Assembly (NCBI GenBank): GCA_014804755.1
Contig: JAAUZE010000022.1
Location: forward strand, 1 to 64,000
DNA from: Lachnospiraceae bacterium
GTDB lineage: Bacteria > Bacillota > Clostridia > Lachnospirales > Lachnospiraceae
DNA: 64,000 nt
Direction: 5' to 3'
Positions 26,010-35,012 of the stretch are shown piece after piece; position 1 is the stretch's first letter, and every line of letters starts with the position of its first letter. The notes under the pieces were generated by a model. It searched no databases. It saw nothing but the letters and a program-made list of their open reading frames with translations, and was not told the origin of the DNA. The position numbers and the translations under genes are program-made.

Positions 26010-26923
26010 ATGAAAAGAAATGGAAGAAGGATCACCGCGCTGGCGGTGGCGGCAGTATGCGTGTCGGCGTGTTCGCTGAACGTCTCCGCAGCAACGCTGG
26101 GGGGGGGGTAAAGGACGTATTTGACGCGTCCTATTACGCAGATTCCTATGCGGACTTAAAAGAGGCGTTCGGCTATGACGAAAATGCATTGCTTCAGCAT
26201 TACATGACGTATGGGCTGAATGAGGGAAGATCGGCAAGTACCGTGTTTAATGTGGCGGAGTATCGTGCGGCATACGCGGATTTAGAGGCGGCATTCGGAG
26301 ATGATTGGAATGCCTATGTTGACCATTATTATACCTATGGGATTACGGAGGGAAGAACTGCGGGCGTTTCCGGTGAGAGCAATCCCGGCGTTTCGAACAG
26401 CACACCTGTGGACAGCACAGCAGATCAGCAGACTCCGGTACAGCCCTCCGGTTCTGTCTCTGAGATTTGGCTGGGGGAATTCGATTCTGATTATTACGGT
26501 GTTTTTAACAGCAACGGAACGCCTGTCAATGTAGGCGTAGACTATACCGGTGGCGATTGTGCATTGCTTGACAACGGGTATGAATCCCGTTGGTTCGAAG
26601 TGGTCGTGTGGACGTACGACGGCACGCCGATAGATTCTCAGACGCTGGTAAATGCGATCGGTTTTGATCCGGCCTGTGTACAAAATCCGGTACTCACATA
26701 CAATTCTGATAACCATGCGAAATGGAATTGTGACATCAATTATAATGGTGCCGTCTATACGGGTTGTGAGATCGAGATGGAATGGTCAATATGGGGAACA
26801 AATGATTCAGAAACGGAAACGGACGGCGTTACTGCAGATTACTGGATCACGCTGCCGGAGGGATGCCGGTTAACCGTGACTGTTCAGCTCGATGCGAATA
26901 CAGTCGTGAAGAAATACAAATAA
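26010..26923 (+). CDS. Secreted repeat protein, out of frame at a G10 tract (phase-off form)
   Basis: Translation from ATG 26010 (MKRNGRRITALAVAAVCVSA...) gives a signal peptide and then stops at TAA 26109, right after a run of ten G. The rest of the protein is open in another frame from 26108 to 26923. It has two repeats (FDASYYADSYADLKEAFG...EGRSA; FNVAEYRAAYADLEAAFG...EGRTA) and a beta-rich C-terminal domain like that of the next gene. Eleven or eight G would restore one frame of about 305 codons. This is the pattern of a slipped-strand phase-variable gene, though a fixed frameshift or an assembly error in the homopolymer are alternatives. Confidence 0.75.
26099..26108 (+). repeat. G10 homopolymer at the signal-peptide junction
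   Basis: Ten G lie between the signal peptide (ending SAATL) and the first repeat. The intact paralogue at 27064 has no G-run at the same point (AAEVKDVFD). Confidence 0.9.
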
Positions 26924-26961
26924 AGAGCAATATTTATTTTCGCAAAAGCAGAAACCTTTTT

Positions 26962-27031
26962 TTGTCCGGCATAACCGATTCTCTATGAGGTTCAGACTGA
27001 CCGGCGGAAGCATATCCGCGCTGGCAGAACC
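26962..27031 (+). promoter_or_regulatory. Structured leader, copy 3
   Basis: TTGTCC, a 16-bp spacer and TATGAG (26984-26989). GGTTC (26989-26993) pairs with GAACC (27027-27031), and the inner arm GCGGA pairs with TCCGC. The inner arm differs from copies 1 and 2 yet still pairs. Confidence 0.6.
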
Positions 27032-27063
27032 TAATATAACAGTAGAAAGCAGGAGGACAAAAA

Positions 27064-27999
27064 ATGAAAAAAAGAAGGTTTCAAAAAATCACCGCGCTGG
27101 CAGCAGTGGCAGTATCCGTTGCTGCCTGCCCGCTGAGCGCATCCGCAGCAGAGGTAAAGGACGTATTTGACGCGTCCTATTACGCAGATTCTTATGCGGA
27201 CTTAAAAGAGGCGTTCGGCTATGACGAGGCTGCATTGCTTCAGCATTACATGACGTACGGACTGAATGAGGGAAGAACCGCAAGCACCGTGTTTGATGTG
27301 GCGGCGTACCGTGCGGCATACGCGGATCTGGAGGCGGCATTCGGGGATGACTGGAATGCTTATGTAAACCATTATTATACATACGGGATCACGGAGGGAA
27401 GAACTGCGGGCGTTCCCGGAGAGAGTATTCCCGGCATCTCAGACAGCACTTCGGACAACACCTCTGCGGAAGGCACGCCTGTGGAAGGCGCGGCAGGTCA
27501 GCAGGCGCCGGTGCAGACGTCCGGTTCCGAGATTTGGGTGCAGTCGTCCGGATATGACGGCGTTTATGATAAGTATGACGGCGTTTATGATAACAACGGA
27601 ACGCCTGTCAATGTAACGATCGCGTATTCGGATGTCAGAGATTATGATGGCTGGTATGATCCCAATCCGGGATGCGAATGGCAGTCTTTTAACGTGAGCG
27701 TGACTGTGCATGATGCGGACGTGGACTCTTTTTATCAGGCACTGAAAAATGCGATCGGTTTTGATCAGTCCAGCGTGCAGAATCTGGTACTTACATATGC
27801 AAATGAGCACGAGGCGGGGTGGACGTGCGATATCATTCATAACGGCAGCGTCTATGAATCGGTGATTATGCTGGAATGGTATAAGTTTATGGGCTCGGGC
27901 ACCGGAGTGGGCGCAGATTTTATAATTGTGGTGCCGCAGGGTTACCGTTTGACCACAACCGTTCAGATGGATGCGAATACGGTCGTGAAGCATAAGTAA
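27064..27999 (+). CDS. Secreted repeat protein, intact paralogue
   Basis: The protein has 311 aa, starting MKKRRFQKITALAAVAV behind AGGAGG. The signal peptide is cut near ASA-AEV. Two repeats follow (FDASYYADSYADLKEAFG...EGRTA; FDVAAYRAAYADLEAAFG...EGRTA). A Ser/Thr/Glu linker joins them to a C-terminal domain of about 150 residues (EWQSFNVSVTVHDADVD...GWTCDIIHNGSVYE...TVQMDANTVVKHK). That domain is shared with the phase-off gene upstream, and I do not recognise it. It is probably exported and surface associated. A strong terminator follows. Confidence 0.8.
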   Translation: MKKRRFQKITALAAVAVSVAACPLSASAAEVKDVFDASYYADSYADLKEAFGYDEAALLQHYMTYGLNEGRTASTVFDVAAYRAAYADLEAAFGDDWNAYVNHYYTYGITEGRTAGVPGESIPGISDSTSDNTSAEGTPVEGAAGQQAPVQTSGSEIWVQSSGYDGVYDKYDGVYDNNGTPVNVTIAYSDVRDYDGWYDPNPGCEWQSFNVSVTVHDADVDSFYQALKNAIGFDQSSVQNLVLTYANEHEAGWTCDIIHNGSVYESVIMLEWYKFMGSGTGVGADFIIVVPQGYRLTTTVQMDANTVVKHK

Positions 28000-28022
28000 G
28001 AATAACAAAAAAAGCAAAAAGG

Positions 28023-28064
28023 AAACCATCATCGCCAGCCGTACGATGATGGTTTTTTTTTGAG
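28023..28064. terminator. Terminator between the repeat-protein cluster and rpsT
   Basis: AAACCATCATCG pairs with CGATGATGGTTT (12 bp) around a 9-base loop, followed by T9 on the plus strand and CCTTTTTGC on the minus strand. It can serve both convergent genes. Confidence 0.92.
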
Positions 28065-28084
28065 GGGTTTTTATCATTAAAAAA

Positions 28085-28345
28085 TTACATTTTATTCACT
28101 GCAAGATTCAGGCGGGAAATTTTTCTGGAAGCGTAATTTTTGTGATATACGCCCTTGCTTGTCGCCTTATCAATCGCGCTTGTCGCCGCTAATACAGCAG
28201 ATGCAGCAGCTTCCTTATCCTTCGCATCGATCGCAGCATATACCTTCTTAACTGCGGTTCTTACGCTGGAACGGATTGCTTTATTTCTGTCTGCCTTTTT
28301 CTGGCTTACTAAAATTCTTTTTTTCGCGGATTTGATATTTGCCAT
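28085..28345 (-). CDS. rpsT: Ribosomal protein S20
   Basis: The protein has 86 aa, starting [17 protein letters not shown] behind GGAGG. It has the usual three-helix bundle of S20: [19 protein letters not shown] early, and [17 protein letters not shown] near the end. S20 is an early binder of 16S rRNA in the small subunit. Upstream on the minus strand a TATAAT lies at 28393-28388. The gene is divergent from gpr, the usual arrangement in Clostridia. Confidence 0.97.
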   Translation of the reverse strand: MANIKSAKKRILVSQKKADRNKAIRSSVRTAVKKVYAAIDAKDKEAAASAVLAATSAIDKATSKGVYHKNYASRKISRLNLAVNKM

Positions 28346-28438
28346 GATAACACCTCCATATTTTCTATTTGTTGACAGCGGTGTTTCATTATAGCCGGAC
28401 ACGGACGAACTAATGTAAACACACATAGAGTATAATAG

Positions 28439-28469
28439 TGAATTTCCGTGATTCTGTCAATACATAAAT
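28439..28469 (+). promoter_or_regulatory. Sigma-G-like promoter of gpr
   Basis: TGAATT (28439-28444), an 18-bp spacer and CATAAAT (28463-28469) are close to the forespore sigma-G boxes TGAATA and CATACTA. gpr is sigma-G-dependent in Bacillus subtilis. Confidence 0.4.
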
Positions 28470-28528
28470 TCCTTTTTTTCGGTCAAAATAACAAAAATAT
28501 TTCCGAATGGAAAAGAGGGATGGGGGAA

Positions 28529-29446
28529 ATGGCATTTCAGATCAGAACGGATCTCGCATTGGAGGCACGCGAGAGTGCAGAGGAAGCGTCCGGGGACTTA
28601 AGAGGGGTGAGTGTGGACGAATATGACTTGGAGGCGTCGGATATTCATGTGACAAAGGTCGTCATTGAATCCGCAAACGGAGCAACGGCGCTCGGCAAGC
28701 CGATCGGAACGTACATCACGCTGGAGGCGCCCGCCATGACGGAGCCGGATGAGGATTATCATAAGGAAATTTCCGAGGAGATTGCAAAACAGCTTTGGGA
28801 GCTGCTGCCGGACATGACGAGGGAGCAGTCCATTTTGGTCGTGGGACTCGGCAACCGGGATGTGACGGCGGACTCGTTAGGGCCGCGTGTGACGGACAAT
28901 CTGCTCATTACCAGACAGGTGATGAAGGAATTCGGTGCGGCGGCGTATGAACGGGAAAAAATGCATTCGATCAGCGCCGTTGTACCGGGCGTTATGGCGG
29001 CGACGGGCATGGAAACGGCGGAGATCATACGGGGTGTCGCAGGGCAGACGAAACCGGATGCGGTTGTCGTGATCGATGCGCTTGCGGCGCGCAGTACCAG
29101 ACGCTTAAACCGGACGATACAGATCACGAATACGGGGATTCATCCGGGATCCGGTGTGGGGAATCACAGAAACGCGATCACGGCGCAGACGATCGACGTA
29201 CCGGTCGTCATTGCGATCGGGATTCCGACCGTCGTGGATGCACAGACGATCGTCAATGACGCGATCGGCAGGTGGAACGTGGGAGAGCATGGATCGGGCG
29301 GCGCGCTGGAAACACCGGAGCTGTTGCCGGAGCTGGCCAATTTTTATGTCACAGGGAAAGATGTCGATGAGATCGTAAAGCGTTTAAGTTATACCATCTC
29401 AGAGGGATTGAACCGGGCGTTTGAGCGTTTCGGTGCGGAGAGTTAG
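28529..29446 (+). CDS. gpr: Spore germination protease GPR
   Basis: The protein has 305 aa, starting MAFQIRTDLALEARESA behind GATGGGGGA. It shows the GPR pro-sequence region (VDEYDLEASDIHVTKV), followed by VVGLGNRDVTADSLGPRV with a proposed catalytic Asp, and VVVIDALAARS with the second. GPR cleaves small acid-soluble spore proteins after germination and self-processes during sporulation. spoIIP follows 99 bp downstream. This is strong evidence that the organism forms spores or descends from a sporeformer. Confidence 0.95.
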   Translation: MAFQIRTDLALEARESAEEASGDLRGVSVDEYDLEASDIHVTKVVIESANGATALGKPIGTYITLEAPAMTEPDEDYHKEISEEIAKQLWELLPDMTREQSILVVGLGNRDVTADSLGPRVTDNLLITRQVMKEFGAAAYEREKMHSISAVVPGVMAATGMETAEIIRGVAGQTKPDAVVVIDALAARSTRRLNRTIQITNTGIHPGSGVGNHRNAITAQTIDVPVVIAIGIPTVVDAQTIVNDAIGRWNVGEHGSGGALETPELLPELANFYVTGKDVDEIVKRLSYTISEGLNRAFERFGAES

Positions 29447-29487
29447 GAAGCGAAAGCACAGCGATTCGCTCGGATGAGCGCATACGT

Positions 29488-29515
29488 CATATCACTGCGT
29501 CTTGTCTCATAGAAT
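29488..29515 (+). promoter_or_regulatory. Sigma-E-like promoter of spoIIP
   Basis: TCATAT (29488-29493), a 14-bp spacer and CATAGAAT (29508-29515) resemble mother-cell sigma-E boxes (KHATAY and CATACANT). spoIIP is sigma-E-dependent in Bacillus subtilis. Confidence 0.4.
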
Positions 29516-29545
29516 AGAACAGATTACGGATAAGAGGGTAATGCC

Positions 29546-30919
29546 GTGCGTATGCGGGAGATTTCCATACAGACGGGCAGGAGCAAGAGGGCAAAGGTGT
29601 GCCTCATTGTCCTTCTGCTGCTGCTTTTTCTTTTAGCGGTATCCAATATCATACACGGTACGGCAGGGGAACGGACAAACGTTTCGGGTGGGGAGAGCCG
29701 AGAGGGATTTGGGATTGCTTTTTTGGAAAGCGTGAGGGACAGGGTGTATCGGAGCCTTGTGCCGCTTTATGCATTTGCCGACGAAAAATATCTGCCGGAA
29801 AACGCAGGACAGATGCTGCTGCAGGCAGCCTGCGGGGAAATGCCGATTTTGCTGCAGATCGGGGAATATGGGGAAACAAGGAATACGGAGAGCCGCAGCA
29901 CCTATGAGGAGCTGATCGCATGGGAGATCGAGCGGGAGCGGAGCATGCTTACGGAAAATCCGACGGCGGAAGACGGGGAGGAGGAAACGTATTGGAGTGC
30001 GCAGGATCTGCCGCCCACGGCGCCGAACCCTGCGGACACGCAGCTTGTAAATGAACTTGTACTCTCGGAAAATCAGGCGTATGCCAGAGAGACGCAGCAG
30101 GGAAACATCGTCGAAACGATGTCGGGCAGCTTCACCCTGCGCACGGTGCCGAGCTTTACCTATGACTGGACGCAGTATGAGGAGCTTGAGGATCTGGTGA
30201 AAGGCTTTTATATCGTGGACCCGACGACAACGGCGACGGCGGAGCGCTTAAACATCGCAGAGCTGACAGGGGCCGATATGACACTCCATGGAAGCGCTGA
30301 AAGTCCGCAGATTCTGATCTATCATACTCATTCACTGGAGGCTTATGCCGATTCCACGGAAGGAGATTTGTCAACCGGCGTGGTCGGAGCAGGGGAATAT
30401 CTGGCGCAGCTTTTGCATACGCAATACGGATTCAATGTGATTCATCACACAGGGCAGTATGATGTGGAAAACCGCGACCGGGCGTATTCCTGCGCGGAAC
30501 CCGCAATACGGCAGATCCTGGAGGAAAATCCGACGATCGAGGTGGTGATCGACCTGCATCGGGACGCGGTAAAAGAAGATGTCCGGCTCGTCGCGGATAT
30601 CGACGGCAGACCGACGGCGAAATTTATGTTTTTTAACGGTTTAAGCTATAATAACACGCAGGGAAACATTGATTATCTGTATAATCCTTACATAAAAGAC
30701 AATCTGGCGTTCTCTTTTCAGGCGCAGGCGCTTGCAAACGAATATTATCCGGGCGTTACGCGTGGAATTTATCTGCGCGCGCTGCGTTATAACATGCATT
30801 TTTGCCCGAAAAGCATGCTGATCGAGCTGGGGGCGCAGACAAACACCTGCGAGGAAGTTTGGAATGCGGTGCCGATCATTGCGCAGATTTTAGGGATGGA
30901 GCTGAGCGGGGAAAGGTAG
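29546..30919 (+). CDS. spoIIP: Stage II sporulation protein P
   Basis: The protein has 457 aa. I chose GTG 29546 because GAGGG lies seven bases ahead. One N-terminal membrane helix (AKVCLIVLLLLLFLLAVSN) is followed by a linker and the SpoIIP amidase domain from about residue 250. Key segments are ILIYHTHSLEAY (zinc His), VVIDLHRDAV (second His and Asp), and SMLIELGAQTNT (Glu). SpoIIP cuts stem peptides from peptidoglycan and works with SpoIID and SpoIIM during engulfment. It follows gpr, as in many Clostridia. Confidence 0.95.
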   Translation: MRMREISIQTGRSKRAKVCLIVLLLLLFLLAVSNIIHGTAGERTNVSGGESREGFGIAFLESVRDRVYRSLVPLYAFADEKYLPENAGQMLLQAACGEMPILLQIGEYGETRNTESRSTYEELIAWEIERERSMLTENPTAEDGEEETYWSAQDLPPTAPNPADTQLVNELVLSENQAYARETQQGNIVETMSGSFTLRTVPSFTYDWTQYEELEDLVKGFYIVDPTTTATAERLNIAELTGADMTLHGSAESPQILIYHTHSLEAYADSTEGDLSTGVVGAGEYLAQLLHTQYGFNVIHHTGQYDVENRDRAYSCAEPAIRQILEENPTIEVVIDLHRDAVKEDVRLVADIDGRPTAKFMFFNGLSYNNTQGNIDYLYNPYIKDNLAFSFQAQALANEYYPGVTRGIYLRALRYNMHFCPKSMLIELGAQTNTCEEVWNAVPIIAQILGMELSGER

Positions 30920-31092
30920 CGGGGGGCACGGTTTGCGCTGCCTGTCTACAGGCGGACAGGGGATACGACCTACAGATTGCACGTGGACACGGGAAACAAT
31001 ATTTGTTATAATCCATAAAGAGTCTGAATGAGACCGGGGAATTGCGAAACGCAATTGCCTGTTTCATGGGATGAGGGAAAAGGAGTACCGTT

Positions 31093-32907
31093 ATGGCACA
31101 GATCGATCAAAGTAAAATACGTAATTTCTGCATCGTAGCGCATATCGACCACGGAAAGAGTACGCTGGCGGACCGGATCATCGAACGGACGGGGCTTTTG
31201 ACCGAGCGGGAGATGCAGGCGCAGGTGCTTGACAATATGGACTTAGAGCGTGAGAGGGGCATCACCATCAAAGCGCAGGCGGTCAGAACCGTATATAAGG
31301 CAAAAAACGGGGAGGAATATATTCTAAACCTGATCGATACGCCGGGGCATGTGGATTTTAACTATGAGGTCAGCAGAAGCCTTGCCGCCTGTGATGGCGC
31401 AATCCTGGTCGTGGATGCGGCGCAGGGCATTGAGGCGCAGACGCTTGCCAATGTTTACTTGGCGCTTGATCATGACTTAGAGGTCATACCCGTGATCAAC
31501 AAGATCGACTTACCGAGCGCAGAGCCGCAGCGCGTCATCGATGAGATTGAGGATGTGATCGGCATCGAGGCGCAGGATGCGCCGCTCATTTCCGCGAAAA
31601 ACGGCATCGGTATCGACGAGGTGTTAGAGGCGGTCGTACAGAAACTGCCTGCCCCTTCGGGTAGTGCGGACAACCCCTTAAAAGCGTTGATCTTTGACTC
31701 CGTTTATGATTCCTATAAGGGCGTCATTATTTTTTGCAGGATCAAAGAGGGGACGGTCAAAAAAGGAACGAGAATTAAAATGATGGCGACGGGAGCAGAG
31801 CAGGATGTGGTCGAGGTCGGTTATTTCGGCGCAGGACAATTTATTGCTTGTGACGAGCTTTCCGCGGGCATGGTCGGCTATATCACGGCGTCCATCAAAA
31901 ATCTGAAGGAGACGCAGGTCGGCGATACGGTGACGGATGCGGACGCACCGTGTGCAGAGCCGCTTCCGGGATATAAAAAAGTACAGTCCATGGTCTACTG
32001 CGGTCTGTATCCCGCGGATGGCGCGAAATATCCGGATTTACGGGATGCCTTGGAAAAACTGCAGTTAAACGACGCGTCCCTGCAATATGAGCCGGAGACG
32101 TCCGCCGCGCTCGGATTCGGCTTCCGATGCGGCTTTTTAGGACTTCTGCATTTAGAGATCATCCAGGAACGCTTGGAGCGTGAATACAATCTGGATTTGG
32201 TAACGACAGCGCCGGGCGTTGTCTATCGTGTATATAAGACAAACGGTGATATGGTGGAGCTGACGAATCCGTCCAATCTGCCCGATCCGTCGGAAATTGA
32301 TTATATGGAAGAGCCGATCGTGAGCGCGGAGATCATGGTGACGACGGAATTTATCGGTTCGATCATGCAGCTCTGTCAGGAGCGGCGCGGCAGGTATGTG
32401 AGCACGGAATATATTGAGACGACGCGCGCGCTCTTAAAATACGATCTTCCCTTAAACGAGATCATCTATGATTTTTTTGACGCCTTAAAATCGCGTTCAA
32501 GAGGCTATGCCTCCTTTGATTATGAGATCAAGGGCTACGAGCGTTCTTCACTGGTCAAGCTGGACATTCTCATCAACCGCGAGGAGGTCGATGCGCTTTC
32601 CTTTATCGTGCATGCGGACAGCGCCTATGAGCGCGGGCGGAGAATGTGCGAGAAGTTAAAAGAAGAAATTCCGCGTCATTTATTTGAGATTCCGATTCAG
32701 GCGGCGGTCGGCGGCAAGGTCATTGCGCGCGAGACGGTCAAGGCCATGCGCAAGGACGTGCTTGCCAAGTGTTACGGCGGCGATATTACGCGAAAAAAGA
32801 AGCTGTTAGAAAAGCAGAAGGAAGGCAAAAAGCGTATGCGCCAGATCGGAAGCGTCGAGATTCCGCAGAAAGCATTTATGTCGGTTTTGAAGCTGGATGA
32901 TGATTGA
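31093..32907 (+). CDS. lepA: Elongation factor 4
   Basis: The protein has 604 aa. The GTPase motifs are clear: AHIDHGKST (P-loop), [20 protein letters not shown] and [10 protein letters not shown]. Domain 3 and the LepA-specific C-terminal domain follow ([12 protein letters not shown]-like segment, then [17 protein letters not shown] and [15 protein letters not shown]). EF4 can back-translocate ribosomes and affects translation under ionic stress and in initiation. The start follows GGAAAAGGAG. The 3' end overlaps the hemW frame by 11 bases, the conserved lepA-hemW coupling. Confidence 0.97.
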   Translation: MAQIDQSKIRNFCIVAHIDHGKSTLADRIIERTGLLTEREMQAQVLDNMDLERERGITIKAQAVRTVYKAKNGEEYILNLIDTPGHVDFNYEVSRSLAACDGAILVVDAAQGIEAQTLANVYLALDHDLEVIPVINKIDLPSAEPQRVIDEIEDVIGIEAQDAPLISAKNGIGIDEVLEAVVQKLPAPSGSADNPLKALIFDSVYDSYKGVIIFCRIKEGTVKKGTRIKMMATGAEQDVVEVGYFGAGQFIACDELSAGMVGYITASIKNLKETQVGDTVTDADAPCAEPLPGYKKVQSMVYCGLYPADGAKYPDLRDALEKLQLNDASLQYEPETSAALGFGFRCGFLGLLHLEIIQERLEREYNLDLVTTAPGVVYRVYKTNGDMVELTNPSNLPDPSEIDYMEEPIVSAEIMVTTEFIGSIMQLCQERRGRYVSTEYIETTRALLKYDLPLNEIIYDFFDALKSRSRGYASFDYEIKGYERSSLVKLDILINREEVDALSFIVHADSAYERGRRMCEKLKEEIPRHLFEIPIQAAVGGKVIARETVKAMRKDVLAKCYGGDITRKKKLLEKQKEGKKRMRQIGSVEIPQKAFMSVLKLDDD

Positions 32908-34165
32908 GATGGAAGGCATGATGGAGGGAAAGCGCACGAGCGAGAGGAAACGCGTGATGGAGCCGGCAGAGAACGAACGCAGTCACGGCAAAAAGCCGCT
33001 GGCCATCTATCTTCATATTCCGTTCTGTGTGCGCAAATGCCTGTACTGTGATTTTTTATCCGCGCCTGCGTCTGCGGACAGGATTGAGAATTATGTAAAC
33101 TTGCTGCTTCGCGAGATCCGGGCGGCTGCGGACTGTGGACAATTGCAGGATTATGAGGCGGCAACGGTCTTTCTGGGCGGCGGAACGCCGTCCCTGCTTG
33201 CCGCAGGTCAGATAGAAACAATTTTATGTAAACTCAGAGCGGTCATTCCCGTCCGCGCGGATGCAGAGATCTCGATGGAAATGAACCCGGGAACCGTGAC
33301 GAAGGAGGAGCTTGCGGATTTAAAGCGCATCGGGATAAACCGGATCAGCATCGGCGTGCAGTCCCTACAGGATGACGAGCTTGTTTTGCTCGGACGGATT
33401 CACCGCGCAGCGGAAGTGTACCGGCTGTGGGAGTGGACGGAACAGTTGCAATTTCGAAATCGCAGTCTCGACCTGATGAGCGGCATTCCGGGACAGACGC
33501 GGGAGAGTCTCCGCGATACGCTTGAGAAAGCGGCGGCGCTTGAGCCGGAGCATATTTCCGCCTACAGCCTGATCGTGGAGGAGGGGACGCCCTTTTACGC
33601 GATGTATCCGAACGGCGCGGTGGATGAGGAGACGGACAGAAAGCTCTATGCGCTGACGAAGGAAGTGTTAAAAAAGCATGGTTATGAGCGCTATGAAATC
33701 TCCAATTATGCGAAGGCCGGCTATGCGTGCAGGCATAATCTCACTTACTGGACCCGTGGGGAGTATTTGGGCTTCGGACTCGGCGCGGCTTCCTTGATGA
33801 ATGACGTGCGTTTTCGGAATGCGGACACGGCGGCAAGGTATGAACAGGACATCCGCGTAAGGGAAAACTGTGCGGGAAAGAACATGCCTGAATTCGGCGA
33901 CGCATCGCCTGCCTACGAGGAGTGGGAACCGCTTTCCGTAAAAGAGCGCATGGCGGAGACGATGTTTTTGGGACTCAGGCTGACAAAGGGCGTATCGGAG
34001 CAGGCGTTTTATGAGCAGTTTGGGTGTTCCCTGAACGAGGTATACGGCAGCGTATTAGAGAAACACAGGAAGAACGGACTTCTGAAGCAGAAGGACGGCT
34101 TCTTTTTTCTTACAGAGTACGGATTGGATGTCAGCAATTATGTGATGGCTGACTTTTTATTGTGA
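32897..34165 (+). CDS. hemW: HemW-type radical SAM heme chaperone
   Basis: The protein has 422 aa from the first ATG, which lies inside the lepA stop region. Several ATGs within the first 25 codons make the start uncertain. The core begins at [19 protein letters not shown], with the CX3CX2C iron-sulfur motif. GGGTPSLL and GIQSL-type barrel segments ([19 protein letters not shown]) follow. The C-terminal HemN domain ends with [17 protein letters not shown]. The absence of the extra N-terminal cysteine found in true oxygen-independent coproporphyrinogen oxidases supports HemW, a heme chaperone. Confidence 0.9.
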   Translation: MMIEMEGMMEGKRTSERKRVMEPAENERSHGKKPLAIYLHIPFCVRKCLYCDFLSAPASADRIENYVNLLLREIRAAADCGQLQDYEAATVFLGGGTPSLLAAGQIETILCKLRAVIPVRADAEISMEMNPGTVTKEELADLKRIGINRISIGVQSLQDDELVLLGRIHRAAEVYRLWEWTEQLQFRNRSLDLMSGIPGQTRESLRDTLEKAAALEPEHISAYSLIVEEGTPFYAMYPNGAVDEETDRKLYALTKEVLKKHGYERYEISNYAKAGYACRHNLTYWTRGEYLGFGLGAASLMNDVRFRNADTAARYEQDIRVRENCAGKNMPEFGDASPAYEEWEPLSVKERMAETMFLGLRLTKGVSEQAFYEQFGCSLNEVYGSVLEKHRKNGLLKQKDGFFFLTEYGLDVSNYVMADFLL

Positions 34166-34192
34166 AAACTTACGAAAAAGGTGCTTTTTTTC

Positions 34193-34221
34193 TTGCGTTT
34201 TTTGGACATGATTTGTATAAT
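34193..34221 (+). promoter_or_regulatory. Promoter-like element ahead of sigK
   Basis: TTGCGT (34193-34198), a 17-bp spacer and TATAAT (34216-34221), 93 bp before the TTG start. Confidence 0.5.
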
Positions 34222-34313
34222 AAAAGTAGATTGCAATTTTTTGCGTAGGGTGGAAAGGCACTTTCAATCCCAAGGTCACATAGAATATATCAAATTGACT
34301 TTGGGGGCTTCTT

Positions 34314-35012
34314 TTGAAAACGTTTCAAAAACCGTTATCCGCGCAGGAGGAAACCCGATACCTTAGGCAGATGCGGGAAGGCGGCGAGGAGGCTTTAGAA
34401 GCGAGACGAATCCTGATCGAGCGGAATCTTCGGCTTGTCGCCCATGTTGCCAAGAAGTACCAAAGTCCGTCGCAGGAGTTGGACGATTTGATTTCCACGG
34501 GCGCGATCGGGCTGATCAAGGCGGTGGACAGTTTTAATCATGAGAAGGGCAGCAGGCTTGCAACTTATGCGGTGCGCTGCATTGACAATGAACTTTTGAT
34601 GATGTTTCGCTCCCGAAAAAAGATTTCCAGAGAGGTTTCCATATACGAGCCCATCGGTACAGATAAGGAGGGCAACGAGATCAGCCTGCTCGATATTATC
34701 GAACACGAGCAGACGGATGTTGTCGAGCGGATGGAATTGGAGGAGCGGCTGAAAGTGCTGCCGCGGTATGTAAGGGAATGCCTGACCAAAAGGGAACAGC
34801 AGATTATTTTTATGCGCTACGGTCTTTTGGACGGACATGAGATGACACAGCGTGAGATCGGAGAAAAGCTGTCTATTTCGCGAAGCTATGTCTCACGAAT
34901 CGAAAAAAAGGCGTTGCACAAGATGCTGACGTGTTATTTGGAGAGCGAGCAGAGACAGCATAGACGGACAAAAGCGGACATAAAGGGGGAAAGCGGGAAT
35001 GTTATTTGTTAA
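34314..35012 (+). CDS. sigK: Sporulation sigma factor sigma-K, uninterrupted and without pro-sequence
   Basis: The protein has 232 aa, starting at TTG 34314 with GGGGG six bases upstream; an in-frame TGA at 34296 excludes a longer form. The start MKTFQKPLSAQEE aligns with residues after the cleavage site of Bacillus subtilis pro-sigma-K, so the membrane pro-sequence is absent. Region 2 is visible in LVAHVAKKYQ and AIGLIKAVDSF, and region 4 in QREIGEKLSISRSYVSRIEK. Sigma-K drives late mother-cell genes. The gene is not split by a skin-like element. Its last 14 bases overlap the next gene. Confidence 0.92.
   Translation: MKTFQKPLSAQEETRYLRQMREGGEEALEARRILIERNLRLVAHVAKKYQSPSQELDDLISTGAIGLIKAVDSFNHEKGSRLATYAVRCIDNELLMMFRSRKKISREVSIYEPIGTDKEGNEISLLDIIEHEQTDVVERMELEERLKVLPRYVRECLTKREQQIIFMRYGLLDGHEMTQREIGEKLSISRSYVSRIEKKALHKMLTCYLESEQRQHRRTKADIKGESGNVIC

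Noticed and set aside
34181-34366. Small frame before sigK as a pro-sequence
   Set aside because: It is in a different frame, and an in-frame stop at 34296 precedes the sigK start.
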